A DNA stretch of 64,000 nt from Gemmobacter fulvus (GTDB lineage: Bacteria; Pseudomonadota; Alphaproteobacteria; Rhodobacterales; Rhodobacteraceae), in contig NZ_CP076361.1 of NCBI RefSeq assembly GCF_018798885.1, positions 806,001 through 870,000 of the forward strand, read 5' to 3'. The translations under genes and the position numbers were made by a program. Positions 1 to 8,863 of the stretch are shown one piece after another. Positions within the stretch are counted from its first letter, which is position 1. The number at the start of each line of letters is the position of its first letter. The notes beneath the pieces are model-generated. The model saw only the letters and a list, made by a program, of their open reading frames with translations, made no database searches and was not told where the DNA came from.

Positions 1-6
1 TGATCC

Positions 7-1260
7 GTGAAGCTGTACCGCACCGCCCTGCGGCTTGCCTTGCCCCTGCTGGTGGGAATGACCGTCTGGCACCGCTGGCGCGGGCGACAGGGGCCGGGGG
101 CCGTGGCAGAGCGGCTTGGGCTGGCGGCAGGCACCGACGCCGATCTGTGGCTGCATGGCGCATCGAATGGCGAGCTGACCTCGGCCCGCTGGCTGATCGC
201 GCAGATATTGGCGGCAAGGCCGGCGCTGCGCCTCATCATCACCTGCAACACCGCCTCGGCGCGGGCGATGGTGGCGGGCTGGGGGCTGGAAAGGGTGCAG
301 GCCCGGCTGGCCCCGTTTGACAGCAAGGGCAGCGTCGCGCGGTTTCTGGCGCGCTGGCAGCCCCGCGCGCTGATCATGCTGGAAAACGAGCTGTGGCCGG
401 AGCGGATCGCCCAGGCCGCCGCACGGGGGCCAGTAATCTGCCTTGGTGCGCGGCTGTCCGAAGGATCGGCCCGCAACTGGGCGCGGGTCGCCCCCCGGCT
501 GATCGGCGACACGCTGCGTCGCTTTGCACTGATCTCGGCACAGGATGCCGGATCCGAGGCGCGGCTGGTCGGACTGGGCCTGCCACAAACCCGGCTTGGC
601 CCCCGCCTGATGCTCAAATCAAGGGCGGCCACGATGGAGGCACCCACCGCCGCCGTGCCGCCCTTTGCCGCCCCGGTGGCGCGGGCGCGCATCCTGCTGG
701 CCGCTTCGACCCATGAGGGCGAAGAGGCGGTGATCCTTGCCGGCTTTGCGGCAGCCCGCGCGGCGGGGGCGTTTGATCTGCTGATCCTCGCGCCGCGCCA
801 CCCGCGCCGCAGCGCGCAGGTGGCCGCCCTGATCGCCGCCGAAGGCCTGCCCTGCGCCATCCGATCGACCGGCGCGGTGCCGGGGCCGGAGGTGGCGGTC
901 TATCTGGCCGATACGCTTGGCGAGATGGCGCATTGGTATGCGATGGCCGGGGCGACGGTGATCGGCGGCACCTTCAGCGATGCGGGCGGGCACACGCCGT
1001 TTGAGCCTGCCGCCTTTGGATCGGCCCTGCTGCACGGGCCTTCGGTCGCCAATTTTGCCGAGGTGTTTGCCGCCCTAGATGCGGCCGGGGCGGCGGTGCC
1101 CGTGGCGGATGCGGCGGGGCTGGCCACGGCGCTCTGCGGGCTTGATGCAGCCGAACAGGCCCGCCGCGCCGCGCTGGCCAGCGATGTGCTGCGCCCGCAA
1201 GAGGATGAAGCCGCGCTCTGGCAGGTGCTGGAGCCGCTGCTGCCTCAGCCCAGCGGGTAA
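7..1260 (+). CDS. waaA: 3-deoxy-D-manno-octulosonic acid (Kdo) transferase, lipid A core synthesis
   Basis: This enzyme transfers Kdo from CMP-Kdo to the lipid A precursor at the inner membrane. The 417 residues match the usual family length. A hydrophobic N-terminus (about residues 8-20) would anchor it to the membrane. HGASNGEL carries the catalytic-base Glu (E56), MLENELWPE lies near residues 124-132, and GGHTPFEPAAFG near residues 326-337 is the C-terminal nucleotide-sugar site. The start is a GTG at 7, just after a TGA at 1-3, so the preceding gene may end here outside the window. The stop overlaps the stop of the convergent RNA-ligase-like gene. Confidence 0.86.
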   Translation: MKLYRTALRLALPLLVGMTVWHRWRGRQGPGAVAERLGLAAGTDADLWLHGASNGELTSARWLIAQILAARPALRLIITCNTASARAMVAGWGLERVQARLAPFDSKGSVARFLARWQPRALIMLENELWPERIAQAAARGPVICLGARLSEGSARNWARVAPRLIGDTLRRFALISAQDAGSEARLVGLGLPQTRLGPRLMLKSRAATMEAPTAAVPPFAAPVARARILLAASTHEGEEAVILAGFAAARAAGAFDLLILAPRHPRRSAQVAALIAAEGLPCAIRSTGAVPGPEVAVYLADTLGEMAHWYAMAGATVIGGTFSDAGGHTPFEPAAFGSALLHGPSVANFAEVFAALDAAGAAVPVADAAGLATALCGLDAAEQARRAALASDVLRPQEDEAALWQVLEPLLPQPSG

Positions 1261-1787
1261 CTGGCCAGCAGATCATAGCGCGGACCCTCCGCGCCCGGCA
1301 TCGAGGCGTAAAGCCCGATCTCCTCCACCAGCCATGGCCCGGCGTGAAAGCCCTGGTCCGCCACCACCGCGCGTTCCAGCCGCATCGCCTGTTCGGGCGG
1401 CGGCGGCGCAAACCGGCCCAGCGTGACATGCGGGGTAAAGCCGCGCGCCGCCACCGGCACCCCTGCCACCGCAGCCACCCGCGCCACCTTGGCCTGAAGA
1501 TGGATCAGCGCGGGGGCTTCGGCCACAGCGGCCCAGACCGCGCGCGGCTTGTCGCCACCAAACAGGCCCAGGCCCCGCAGCGACAGCGCAAAGGGCGCGG
1601 CGTGCAGCGCCATCATGCCATCATCCACCGCCTCCAGCACCGCGTCGGGCTGCGTGTCCAGAAAGGCCAGCGTCAGATGAAAGCTGTCGGGCGGCACGCG
1701 GCGGGGCAGCGGCAACAGGAATTGCAGCAGGCGCAGGCGGCTTTGCACCTGTTCCGGGATCGGCAGGGCCAGAAAGGCGCGGATCAT
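1245..1787 (-). CDS. thpR: 2'-5' RNA ligase family protein (2H phosphoesterase)
   Basis: This is a 180-residue member of the 2H phosphoesterase family (LigT/ThpR), whose members join or hydrolyse 2'-5' or cyclic phosphodiester bonds in RNA; the physiological substrate is unknown. Both HxT motifs are present, HLTL at H37 and HVTL at H120, spaced as the family requires. I chose the ATG at 1785-1787 because the protein then begins MIRAFLALPIP, the usual family N-terminus; the frame is open further upstream. The start forms an ATGA overlap with the end of the HDAC-like gene, so the two are probably translationally coupled. Confidence 0.85.
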   Translation of the reverse strand: MIRAFLALPIPEQVQSRLRLLQFLLPLPRRVPPDSFHLTLAFLDTQPDAVLEAVDDGMMALHAAPFALSLRGLGLFGGDKPRAVWAAVAEAPALIHLQAKVARVAAVAGVPVAARGFTPHVTLGRFAPPPPEQAMRLERAVVADQGFHAGPWLVEEIGLYASMPGAEGPRYDLLASYPLG

Positions 1788-2941
1788 CGGGCGGCCAGAC
1801 GGGCAAGGCGGTCGCGGATCTCCGGGCGGACCGGGCCGTCGCGCGGGGCATCCAGCAATGTGGTCAGCAGGTGTTCCGCAGGGGGCGGGCGGCTGCCGCC
1901 GTTCCAGCTCAGCCCGCGCAGCACCGCCTGTGCCGGGCGCGGCAGAACATCGGGCAGATCCTGCCCCGACAACAGCCCCCAGATCGCCGTCCAGAGCCGC
2001 CCCACCGACCACGGGTTATAACCACCGCCGCCGGTGACGATGAGCCGGGGCGCCAGCGGGCGCAGCGCCGCCACCACCGCCAGATGCGCCCGGTTGGACA
2101 GCGCCAGCCGCGACAGCGGATCTTCCTCCAGCGCATCCGCGCCACATTGCAGCACGATCGCTTCGGGCCGGTGGGCGGCCACGCGCGGCAGGATCAGTTG
2201 ATCGCGCACCAGCGCCATTTCGCTGTCATTGAAGCCGCGCGGCACCGGCAGGTTGAAGCCATTGCCCCCCGCATCATCCTGCACCGCGCCGGTATGCGGC
2301 CAGCGCGCCTCTTCATGGACCGAGATCATCAGCACATCGGGCTGGCTTGCAAAGGCCACCTCCACCCCGTCGCTGTGATGGGCGTCAATGTCGATATAGG
2401 CAAGGCGGCGCAGCCCGGCCCGCTGCAACGCCTTCAGCCCCAGTACCACGTCGTTCAGGTAACAGAACCCGTTGGCGCGCCCAGCCATGCCGTGATGCGT
2501 GCCGCCGCCCGGCACATGCAGCACCCCGGCGGGAGCTGCCGCCAGCGCCTCTGCCGCCCAGAGCATACCGCCTGCCCCGGTGGCGGGGCGGCAGAACATC
2601 TCGGGGAACAGCGGGTTGGACAGCGTGCCCAGCCCGTAAAGCTGCGGCCAAGCCGCCGGGGCGGGCAAACCGGCCTGCGCCAGACGCTCTGCCTCGATCA
2701 GTGCCGCGATATAGTCCGGCCTGTGCCACAGGTGCAGCGCCGGGGCCTTGGCGCGGGGACTGGTGCGATACCGCTCGGGCGGCAGCCAGCCCAAGGCGCG
2801 GCCCAGGTCGATCACGGTCGACACACGCGGCACCCGCAACGGATGCAGCCCGCCATAGGACGAGCCGCGATAGATGTCGGATCCCAGAAACAGCGGACCG
2901 ATGGCCGCGCCGGATACGGGCCGGTCAGCCAAGGGCGGCAT
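1784..2941 (-). CDS. Histone deacetylase superfamily protein (AcuC/acetylpolyamine amidohydrolase type)
   Basis: This is a 385-residue zinc-dependent deacetylase; bacterial relatives remove acetyl groups from small amines or from proteins such as acetyl-CoA synthetase. All diagnostic blocks are visible: GGGTHHGMAGRANGF with the tandem catalytic histidines, YIDIDAHHSDG with zinc-binding Asp and His, QCGADALEEDPL with the second zinc Asp, and GGGGYNPW with the transition-state Tyr. The substrate cannot be told from sequence. The ATG at 2941 overlaps the end of the glutathione peroxidase gene by 17 bases and the stop overlaps thpR by 4, so the three genes form one minus-strand operon. Confidence 0.85.
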   Translation of the reverse strand: MPPLADRPVSGAAIGPLFLGSDIYRGSSYGGLHPLRVPRVSTVIDLGRALGWLPPERYRTSPRAKAPALHLWHRPDYIAALIEAERLAQAGLPAPAAWPQLYGLGTLSNPLFPEMFCRPATGAGGMLWAAEALAAAPAGVLHVPGGGTHHGMAGRANGFCYLNDVVLGLKALQRAGLRRLAYIDIDAHHSDGVEVAFASQPDVLMISVHEEARWPHTGAVQDDAGGNGFNLPVPRGFNDSEMALVRDQLILPRVAAHRPEAIVLQCGADALEEDPLSRLALSNRAHLAVVAALRPLAPRLIVTGGGGYNPWSVGRLWTAIWGLLSGQDLPDVLPRPAQAVLRGLSWNGGSRPPPAEHLLTTLLDAPRDGPVRPEIRDRLARLAAR

Positions 2942-3467
2942 CAATCGCGCCGGTGATCCTGTCCGACAGCGGATTGACCGGCGCGCCCCAGGTGCCGCGT
3001 GGCTGGCCATCGCCGCCCAGCAGCACCTTGTTGAAATTCCAGCCGGGCCGGAAGCCATGCGCCTCGGCCATCCAGCGGTAGAACGGATGGGCCTTGGCCC
3101 CCTTCACATGGCTGATTTCGGTCATGCGCAGCGTGAGGTCGAAGTTGATCGCGCAATATTCCTTTACCGCCGCCGCATCGGCCAGCTCTTGCGCGAAATC
3201 ATCCGAAGGCACGGCCAGCACGATCAGGCCGCGCGGCGCATACCGATCCTGCACCGCCTGCAAATCATCGAACTGTGCGGCAAACCCACAGAGCGACGCG
3301 GTATTGACGATCAGCACAGGCTTGCCGCGCCAGTCGGCGGTATCATAGCGGCCCCCGTCAATGCCCGCGAAGGTGAAGCTGGGCACGGCAGCCGCCCGCG
3401 CCCCGCCCGTGCCTGCCAGCAATGCCGCCATGCTGCCCACCATCATCCGGCGTCGCCCGATCTGCAT
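2925..3467 (-). CDS. Exported glutathione peroxidase family protein
   Basis: This is a 180-residue thioredoxin-fold peroxidase that would reduce hydroperoxides. The N-terminus (GRRRMMVGSMAALLAGTGG, then ARAAA) looks like a signal peptide with a possible twin-arginine feature, so the enzyme is probably periplasmic. NTASLCGFAAQF carries the peroxidatic Cys (C60), and the WNFNKVLLG block with the conserved Trp is present. The usual PCNQF block reads PSDDF, so the catalytic Gln position holds Asp. A GGGAG-like ribosome site precedes the ATG. It is the first gene of the operon with the HDAC-like and RNA-ligase-like genes. Confidence 0.85.
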   Translation of the reverse strand: MQIGRRRMMVGSMAALLAGTGGARAAAVPSFTFAGIDGGRYDTADWRGKPVLIVNTASLCGFAAQFDDLQAVQDRYAPRGLIVLAVPSDDFAQELADAAAVKEYCAINFDLTLRMTEISHVKGAKAHPFYRWMAEAHGFRPGWNFNKVLLGGDGQPRGTWGAPVNPLSDRITGAIDAALG

Positions 3468-3684
3468 GGATTGCTTCTCCCTGTTGCCTCATGAACAGAT
3501 AACGCAGCGGCAGCTGTCGTCAATTGCCGCGCAACTGCCGCTTTCCCCCGCCGGATCTTCGGTTTTGCAGTAGCCAGAGGGCGTTTGCGACCCTATCATT
3601 GGACTGTGATCTTTCTGTGCCAGTGTCGACCTTTCACCGGCCCGGCGCAGAGGATCGCGCGGCGATGGGGACCGCAGAAACAGC

Positions 3685-4215
3685 GTGGCACAGAACCACG
3701 CCGGAGTGACGGGCAGACAGGGTGTGACGATCGAAGCCGACATCAGTGCCGCCCCCCTTCAGGGCGATGAACTGCGCACCCAATACGGGGCGCTGTGCTG
3801 GCGCGCTGCGGGTGACGGCATTGAGGTTCTGCTGATCACCAGCCGCGATACCGGGCGCTGGGTCATCCCGAAGGGCTGGCCGATCAAGGGTCTGCCGCCC
3901 GAAGCCTCTGCCGCGCGCGAGGCCTGGGAAGAGGCCGGGGTCGAAGGTCAGGCCGATCCGCATTGCATCGGGCTTTATTCCTATGACAAGGGCCTGGGTG
4001 TCGCTCCCGGCCCAAGGGTGTTCGTGCCCTGTGTGGTCGCGGTCTATCCGCTGCATGTGGAGGGGCTGGCACAGCGCTTCCCCGAGGTGAAACAGCGCCG
4101 CCGCAAGTGGTTTGCGCCGCGCAAGGCCGCCCGCAAGGTGGCAGAGCCGGAATTGCGCGCGCTGCTGGCCGGGCTGGAAGATCGCAGCAGCGCCACATTG
4201 ATCCCGGGCGCGTGA
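3685..4215 (+). CDS. NUDIX hydrolase (diphosphoinositol-polyphosphatase-like)
   Basis: This protein would hydrolyse a nucleoside-diphosphate-linked or polyphosphate substrate, and the exact one is unknown. The Nudix box is PKGWPIKGLPPEASAAREAW followed by EEAGV, preceded by a TGRWVIPKG strand typical of the alphaproteobacterial DIPP-like subgroup. The Glu of the first G-x5-E element is Leu here, while the catalytic REAWEEAG core is intact. The start is uncertain: GTG codons in frame at 3685, 3706 and 3724 are all possible and none has a strong ribosome site. The C-terminus (about residues 130-176) is rich in Arg and Lys. Confidence 0.8.
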   Translation: MAQNHAGVTGRQGVTIEADISAAPLQGDELRTQYGALCWRAAGDGIEVLLITSRDTGRWVIPKGWPIKGLPPEASAAREAWEEAGVEGQADPHCIGLYSYDKGLGVAPGPRVFVPCVVAVYPLHVEGLAQRFPEVKQRRRKWFAPRKAARKVAEPELRALLAGLEDRSSATLIPGA

Positions 4216-4292
4216 CGCCGCTCTCTTGATTTCCGGGCCGCTGCGGGCCATGTCTGACAGAGTGTTCCCGTTTCGCTGCCATGGGCAATCCG

Positions 4293-4715
4293 ATGATCCG
4301 CTTCTCGCTCCACTGTGCGCAAGGCCATGATTTCGACAGCTGGTTCGCCTCTGGCACCGCTTTCGACGATCTGAAACTGCGCGGATTGGTTGCCTGCGCG
4401 ATCTGCGGCGACACCTCGGTGGAAAAGGCGCTGATGGCCCCGGCCGTCGCCCACAAGGCGCAGGCGGCACCCGGCGCGCTCAGCACCCCCGCCTCACCGA
4501 TGGAAGAGGCGATGGCGGCGCTGCGCCGCGAGGTCGAGGCGAATTCCGAATATGTCGGCATGAATTTCGTGACCGAGGCGCGCCGCATCCATGCCGGAAA
4601 CGCCCCCGAACGCGCCATTCACGGCGAGGCGAAGGCGGATGAGGCGCGCAAGCTGATCGAGGATGGCGTGCCGGTGGCGCCGCTGCCGTTCATGCCCAGC
4701 CGCAAGGCGAACTGA
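4293..4715 (+). CDS. DUF1178 family protein
   Basis: This conserved proteobacterial protein of 140 residues has unknown function. The N-terminus MIRFSLHCAQGHDFDSWF and the following CAICGD form a two-times-two cysteine pattern resembling a zinc ribbon. The middle is helical and charged. I place the start at the ATG at 4293, where the family normally begins, and not at the in-frame ATG four codons upstream. The next gene (SDR) begins two bases after the stop, so the two are probably co-transcribed. Confidence 0.82.
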   Translation: MIRFSLHCAQGHDFDSWFASGTAFDDLKLRGLVACAICGDTSVEKALMAPAVAHKAQAAPGALSTPASPMEEAMAALRREVEANSEYVGMNFVTEARRIHAGNAPERAIHGEAKADEARKLIEDGVPVAPLPFMPSRKAN

Positions 4716-4716
4716 C

Positions 4717-5382
4717 ATGCCGCATCTGCTGATCACCGGGGCGGGCCGGGGCATCGGTCTGGCCCTGGCGCAGGCCGCGCACGATGCAGGCTGGCGCGTC
4801 ACAGGCACAACGCGCGGCCCTGCCCCCGCGATTGATGGCATAAGCTGGCAGCATCTGGAAGTGACCGATCCTGCCGCGCAGGCGGCGCTTGCCGCGCGTC
4901 TGGCGCATGATCCGGTCGATGCGGTGATCTGCAATGCCGGTGTGCTGCTGGACCGGGGGCAGGATCTGGCAACCGGCTATGCCCCGGCGCTCTGGGCCGA
5001 AAGTTTTGCAGTGAATGTCACCGGATGTTTTCTGACCGTGCAGGCGCTTCTGCCGCAATTGCGTGCGGCCCGCCGGGGTCGGGTGATGATCCTGTCATCG
5101 CAGATGGCCTCGCATCAGCGCGCGCCCGGCGGCAGTTATGCCTATCGCGCCTCGAAGGCGGCGGCGCTCAATCTCGGGCGCAATCTGGCCACCGATCTGC
5201 GCGCAGACGGCATCGCCGTCGGCATCTATCATCCCGGCTGGGTGCAAACCGAAATGGGCGGGGCCGGGGCCGAAATCAGCGCCGAAACCGCCGCGTCAGG
5301 CCTGCTGGACCGGCTGGAAGCCTTGACACTGAACACCACCGGCTGTTTCGAGACATGGGATGGGCATCCCCATCCCTACTGA
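4717..5382 (+). CDS. Short-chain dehydrogenase/reductase (SDR)
   Basis: This is an NAD(P)-dependent oxidoreductase of 221 residues. The Rossmann glycine motif TGAGRGIG is at residues 7-14, the NAG motif (CNAG) is near residue 72, a catalytic Ser lies in LSSQMAS, and the YxxxK pair is Y143 and K147. Substrate and direction cannot be read from the sequence. It is the second gene of a unit with the DUF1178 protein; the start ATG lies one base after that gene's TGA. It faces the ferredoxin gene convergently. Confidence 0.85.
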   Translation: MPHLLITGAGRGIGLALAQAAHDAGWRVTGTTRGPAPAIDGISWQHLEVTDPAAQAALAARLAHDPVDAVICNAGVLLDRGQDLATGYAPALWAESFAVNVTGCFLTVQALLPQLRAARRGRVMILSSQMASHQRAPGGSYAYRASKAAALNLGRNLATDLRADGIAVGIYHPGWVQTEMGGAGAEISAETAASGLLDRLEALTLNTTGCFETWDGHPHPY

Positions 5383-5438
5383 CAGCACCGTCAGGGCCGA
5401 ACCGGCGACACGCGCGGTGCGGCCTGACGGCACCCGGA

Positions 5439-5843
<405 letters not shown>

Positions 5844-5936
5844 TTAGCCCCTTCCGCCACACGCGCTTTGCCGCTATGCTGCACACGCACACCGGGTAAG
5901 CCGGTGGCAGAAGCCAAGGCAGAACCGGCAGGCAGG

Positions 5937-6476
5937 ATGATCAGACCCCTCGCATTTTGCAGCGCGCTGATGCTCGCAGCCTGCCAGCAGGCCTATACGC
6001 CCGAAGCCCCTACCACCGCCAATCTGGCCGCCGGTCTGATCCGTGCCAAATCGCCGGATGCACCACCGCCAAAAGGCGGGCCGGGCAAATGCTGGGCCAC
6101 CGACATCACCCCCGCCGTGATCGAGACCACCTCGGAACAGGTGATCGTCACGCCGGAGCAACGCGATGCCACGGGCCGGGTGATCGCGCCTGCCAGCTAT
6201 CGCAGCGACACCCATCAGAAGATCATCAAGGATCGGCAGGCCGTGCATTTCCGCACCCCCTGCCCCGAGGCGATGACGGTCGATTTCATCGCCACGCTGC
6301 AACGCGCGCTCAAGGCGCGGGGCTATTATCTGCTGCCGGTCAATGGCGCGCTGGATGCCCCGACCCGTGACGCCATCCGCCGCTTTCAGGAACCGCTGGG
6401 CCTGGACAGCCCGGTGATCTCGTTGGGTGGCGCGCGGGCGCTGGGGATTGTCGCCGCCGATCTGGAGGATCTCTGA
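5937..6476 (+). CDS. Lipoprotein with peptidoglycan-binding-like C-terminus
   Basis: This is a 179-residue secreted lipoprotein. A signal peptide ends in the lipobox LAAC at residues 15-18. The C-terminal 70 residues (TLQRALKARGYYLLPVNGALD, broken by a short loop, then TRDAIRRFQ) resemble the PG_binding_1 repeat, which in other proteins binds peptidoglycan. The middle holds two cysteines (GKCWA and RTPCPE) that could form a disulfide. The start at 5937 gives the signal peptide directly and has GGCAGG upstream. The HD hydrolase gene follows three bases later, so they probably form an operon. Function unknown. Confidence 0.78.
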   Translation: MIRPLAFCSALMLAACQQAYTPEAPTTANLAAGLIRAKSPDAPPPKGGPGKCWATDITPAVIETTSEQVIVTPEQRDATGRVIAPASYRSDTHQKIIKDRQAVHFRTPCPEAMTVDFIATLQRALKARGYYLLPVNGALDAPTRDAIRRFQEPLGLDSPVISLGGARALGIVAADLEDL

Positions 6477-6479
6477 CCC

Positions 6480-7118
6480 ATGTCTGCCCATCGTCAGGCG
6501 GCCTACGAGGCCGAAGTGCTGCGCCATTGGCACGGCAACCCGGATGGCGCGCATGATCTGGCGCATCTGCGCCGGGTCTGGCGCAATTGCCAGAAGATCG
6601 CCCGTGCCGAAGGTGGCGCGGATCTGGAGGTGCTGCTGGCGGCGGCCATCTTCCATGATGTCGTGAACCTGCCGAAGGATGCGCCGAACCGCGCCGAGGC
6701 CTCGCGCCTGTCGGCGGAACTGGCCGCGCGCTATCTGGCGCAGACCGATTTCCCGGCTGACAAGATCGCCGCCGTCGCCCATGCCATCACCGCGCACAGC
6801 TTTTCGGCGGGCATCGCCCCGGAAACACCCGAGGCGCGCATCCTTCAGGATGCCGACCGGCTGGAGGCTCTGGGTGCGCTGGGGCTGGCGCGCATGTTTT
6901 ATGTGGCAGGGGCTTTGGGCGGCGGGCTGTTCGATGCGCAAGACCCGCTCGGGCAGAACCGCCCGCTGGATGACCGCGCCTTTGCGCTGGACCATCTGGA
7001 GGTCAAGCTGTTCCGCATTGCCGAAACGATGCAGACCGCCGAGGGCCGGGCGCTGGCCGAAGAAGGGGCAGACTGGATGGCCTCGTTCCGCACCCGGCTG
7101 CTGCGCGAAATCGGCTGA
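6480..7118 (+). CDS. HD-domain phosphohydrolase
   Basis: This is a 212-residue metal-dependent hydrolase. HD-superfamily ligands appear in order: H in HDLAHLRRVW (about residue 25), FHD in AAAIFHDVVN (about residue 59), a histidine in AITAHSF, and D in ILQDADRLEALG. Close relatives act on nucleotides or nucleotide-derived phosphates; the true substrate is unknown. It follows the lipoprotein gene by three bases and ends just before a strong bidirectional terminator. Confidence 0.85.
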   Translation: MSAHRQAAYEAEVLRHWHGNPDGAHDLAHLRRVWRNCQKIARAEGGADLEVLLAAAIFHDVVNLPKDAPNRAEASRLSAELAARYLAQTDFPADKIAAVAHAITAHSFSAGIAPETPEARILQDADRLEALGALGLARMFYVAGALGGGLFDAQDPLGQNRPLDDRAFALDHLEVKLFRIAETMQTAEGRALAEEGADWMASFRTRLLREIG

Positions 7119-7128
7119 CGACCATGCA

Positions 7129-7158
7129 AAAAGCGCGCAGCTCTCGCTGCGCGCTTTT
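7129..7158. terminator. Bidirectional intrinsic terminator between the HD hydrolase and degP
   Basis: A perfect 12-base stem (AAAAGCGCGCAG with CTGCGCGCTTTT) encloses a 6-base loop. The A tract on the left and T tract on the right let it end transcription from both the HD gene (+) and degP (-), whose stops lie 10 and 23 bases away. Confidence 0.9.
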
Positions 7159-7181
7159 CGGTCATACGGACTCCGCCCCGC

Positions 7182-8651
7182 TTATTCGATGCTCAGCGCC
7201 ACGAAGCGCGGATCGCCACCGCGACGGATCAGCAGCAGGATGGATTTGCGCCCTGCGTCTTTCGCCTCGGTCACGCGGTCTTTCAGATCCTGAACCCGCA
7301 CCACCTTTTGCTGGCCGGCTTCGGTGATCACATCGCCTTCGCGCAGACCTTTGGTGAAGGCCTCCGAAGTGCCATCGACCTTGGTCACTACCAGACCTTC
7401 GGCCCCCACCGGCAGGCCAAGCTGTTCGGCCTGCTCTGCCGTCACCGGGGCGACGGTCAGGCCCATCAGCTGGGCTTCGGCGGGTTCATTCGCGCCGGGT
7501 TTTGCGGCAGTTTCAATCGCCTCGGCCTCTTCGCGACGGCCCAGCGTCACCGACAGGGTTTCGGTCTTGCCTTCGCGCAGCACCAGAACCTTGACCGCCT
7601 GCCCCACAGGCGCATCGGCCACACGGCGGGTCAGATCGCGCACATCCTTGATTTCCTTGCCATCAAAGCTGGTGATCACATCGCCTGCCAGCATGCCGCT
7701 GTCCTTGGCCGGGCCATCCGGCACATCGGTGATCAGCGCGCCCTTCACATTGCCAAGGCTCATCGCTTCGGCCACATCCGGTGTCACGTCCTGAATCCGC
7801 ACACCCAGCCAGCCGCGCCGGGTTTCGCCGAATTCGCGCAGTTGCGCCACAACCTTGGTCACCACATTCGACGCCATCGAAAAGCCGATGCCGATGGAGC
7901 CGCCGGTGGGCGACAGGATCGCGGTATTCACGCCGATCACCTGACCATCCATGTTGAACAGCGGACCACCCGAGTTGCCCTTGTTGATCGCCGCATCGGT
8001 TTGCAGATAGTCGTCATAGGTGCCCGACAGCGCCCGGTTGCGCGCCGACACGATGCCCGCGCTGACCGAGAAGCCCTGCCCCAGCGGGTTGCCCATCGCC
8101 ACGACCCAATCGCCCACGCGCATCAGATCGCTGTCGCCGAAATTCACGAAGGCGAGCGGCTTTTCGCTTTCCACCTTCAACAGAGCGATGTCGGTTTTCG
8201 GGTCGGTGCCGACCAGTTTCGCGGGCAGACGGTCACCCGAGAAGAACTCGATCTCGATCTGATCTGCGCCTTCGATGACGTGATTGTTGGTGACGATATA
8301 GCCGTCTTCCGAGATCACGAAGCCCGAGCCCAGCGCCTCGGACCGGCGCGGCTCGCCATTGCCATCGGGATTGGAGAACTGGTCGAAGAAATCCTGAAAG
8401 GGCGAGCCTTCCGGCAGGCGTGGCACGTCATCGGTCGCGGCCTCGACCACCGCCGATGTGGTGATATTGACCACTGCCGGGCTGATCTGTTCGGCAAGAT
8501 CGGCAAAACTTTCAGGCGCGCCCCGCGCCTCCAGCATCGCTGCCGGGCCGATGGCCACCGCCAGCCCCAACAGCATCGCACCCATCAGCCGCAGCGCGCC
8601 GTGACGCGCCCCCAGTGGCTGAGCTTCCATGGAAATGGCTCTCGATTGCAC
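7182..8651 (-). CDS. degP: Periplasmic serine protease/chaperone DegP/DegQ (Do family)
   Basis: This is a 489-residue HtrA protease that degrades or refolds damaged envelope proteins. After a hydrophobic signal segment (about residues 23-41), the trypsin-like domain carries the triad H124 (TNNHVIEG), D154 (KTDIALL) and S227 (GNSGGPLF). Two PDZ domains follow (about residues 255-345 and 385-485). I start it at the GTG at 8649-8651 because AAGGAG lies seven bases upstream; the ATG at 8630 is the alternative, 21 bases downstream. It follows hflK-hflC, the usual arrangement, where the membrane HflKC complex and this protease share envelope quality control. Confidence 0.92.
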   Translation of the reverse strand: MQSRAISMEAQPLGARHGALRLMGAMLLGLAVAIGPAAMLEARGAPESFADLAEQISPAVVNITTSAVVEAATDDVPRLPEGSPFQDFFDQFSNPDGNGEPRRSEALGSGFVISEDGYIVTNNHVIEGADQIEIEFFSGDRLPAKLVGTDPKTDIALLKVESEKPLAFVNFGDSDLMRVGDWVVAMGNPLGQGFSVSAGIVSARNRALSGTYDDYLQTDAAINKGNSGGPLFNMDGQVIGVNTAILSPTGGSIGIGFSMASNVVTKVVAQLREFGETRRGWLGVRIQDVTPDVAEAMSLGNVKGALITDVPDGPAKDSGMLAGDVITSFDGKEIKDVRDLTRRVADAPVGQAVKVLVLREGKTETLSVTLGRREEAEAIETAAKPGANEPAEAQLMGLTVAPVTAEQAEQLGLPVGAEGLVVTKVDGTSEAFTKGLREGDVITEAGQQKVVRVQDLKDRVTEAKDAGRKSILLLIRRGGDPRFVALSIE

Positions 8652-8658
8652 CGCAAGA

Positions 8659-8664
8659 CTCCTT
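8659..8664 (-). promoter_or_regulatory. Ribosome binding site that decides the degP start
   Basis: On the minus strand AAGGAG stands exactly seven bases before the GTG at 8649-8651. The ATG at 8630 has no comparable site at a suitable distance. This favours GTG initiation. Confidence 0.7.
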
Positions 8665-8830
8665 TTCGGTCGCAACACTCCCGCCCGGATCTTGACCGGG
8701 CCCGGATCACACAGAAACAGGTAAGCATCGCACTGCGCAATGCAAACCCTGTCGCGGCGCGTCAACAGGATGTGATTCATTGTAGCAAAAGGGGATTGGA
8801 AAAACCGCAGGGCCGCTGTCCGGCCAGAGG

Positions 8831-8855
8831 GGGGTGCGCGACAGGCGCGCACCCC
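8831..8855 (-). terminator. GC-rich hairpin after hflC
   Basis: A perfect 10-base stem (GGGGTGCGCG with CGCGCACCCC, 5-base loop) starts about nine bases beyond the hflC stop. It lacks a following U tract, so it may stabilise the 3' end of the hflKC transcript or only partly stop transcription before degP. Confidence 0.5.
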
Positions 8856-8863
8856 TTGATGGC

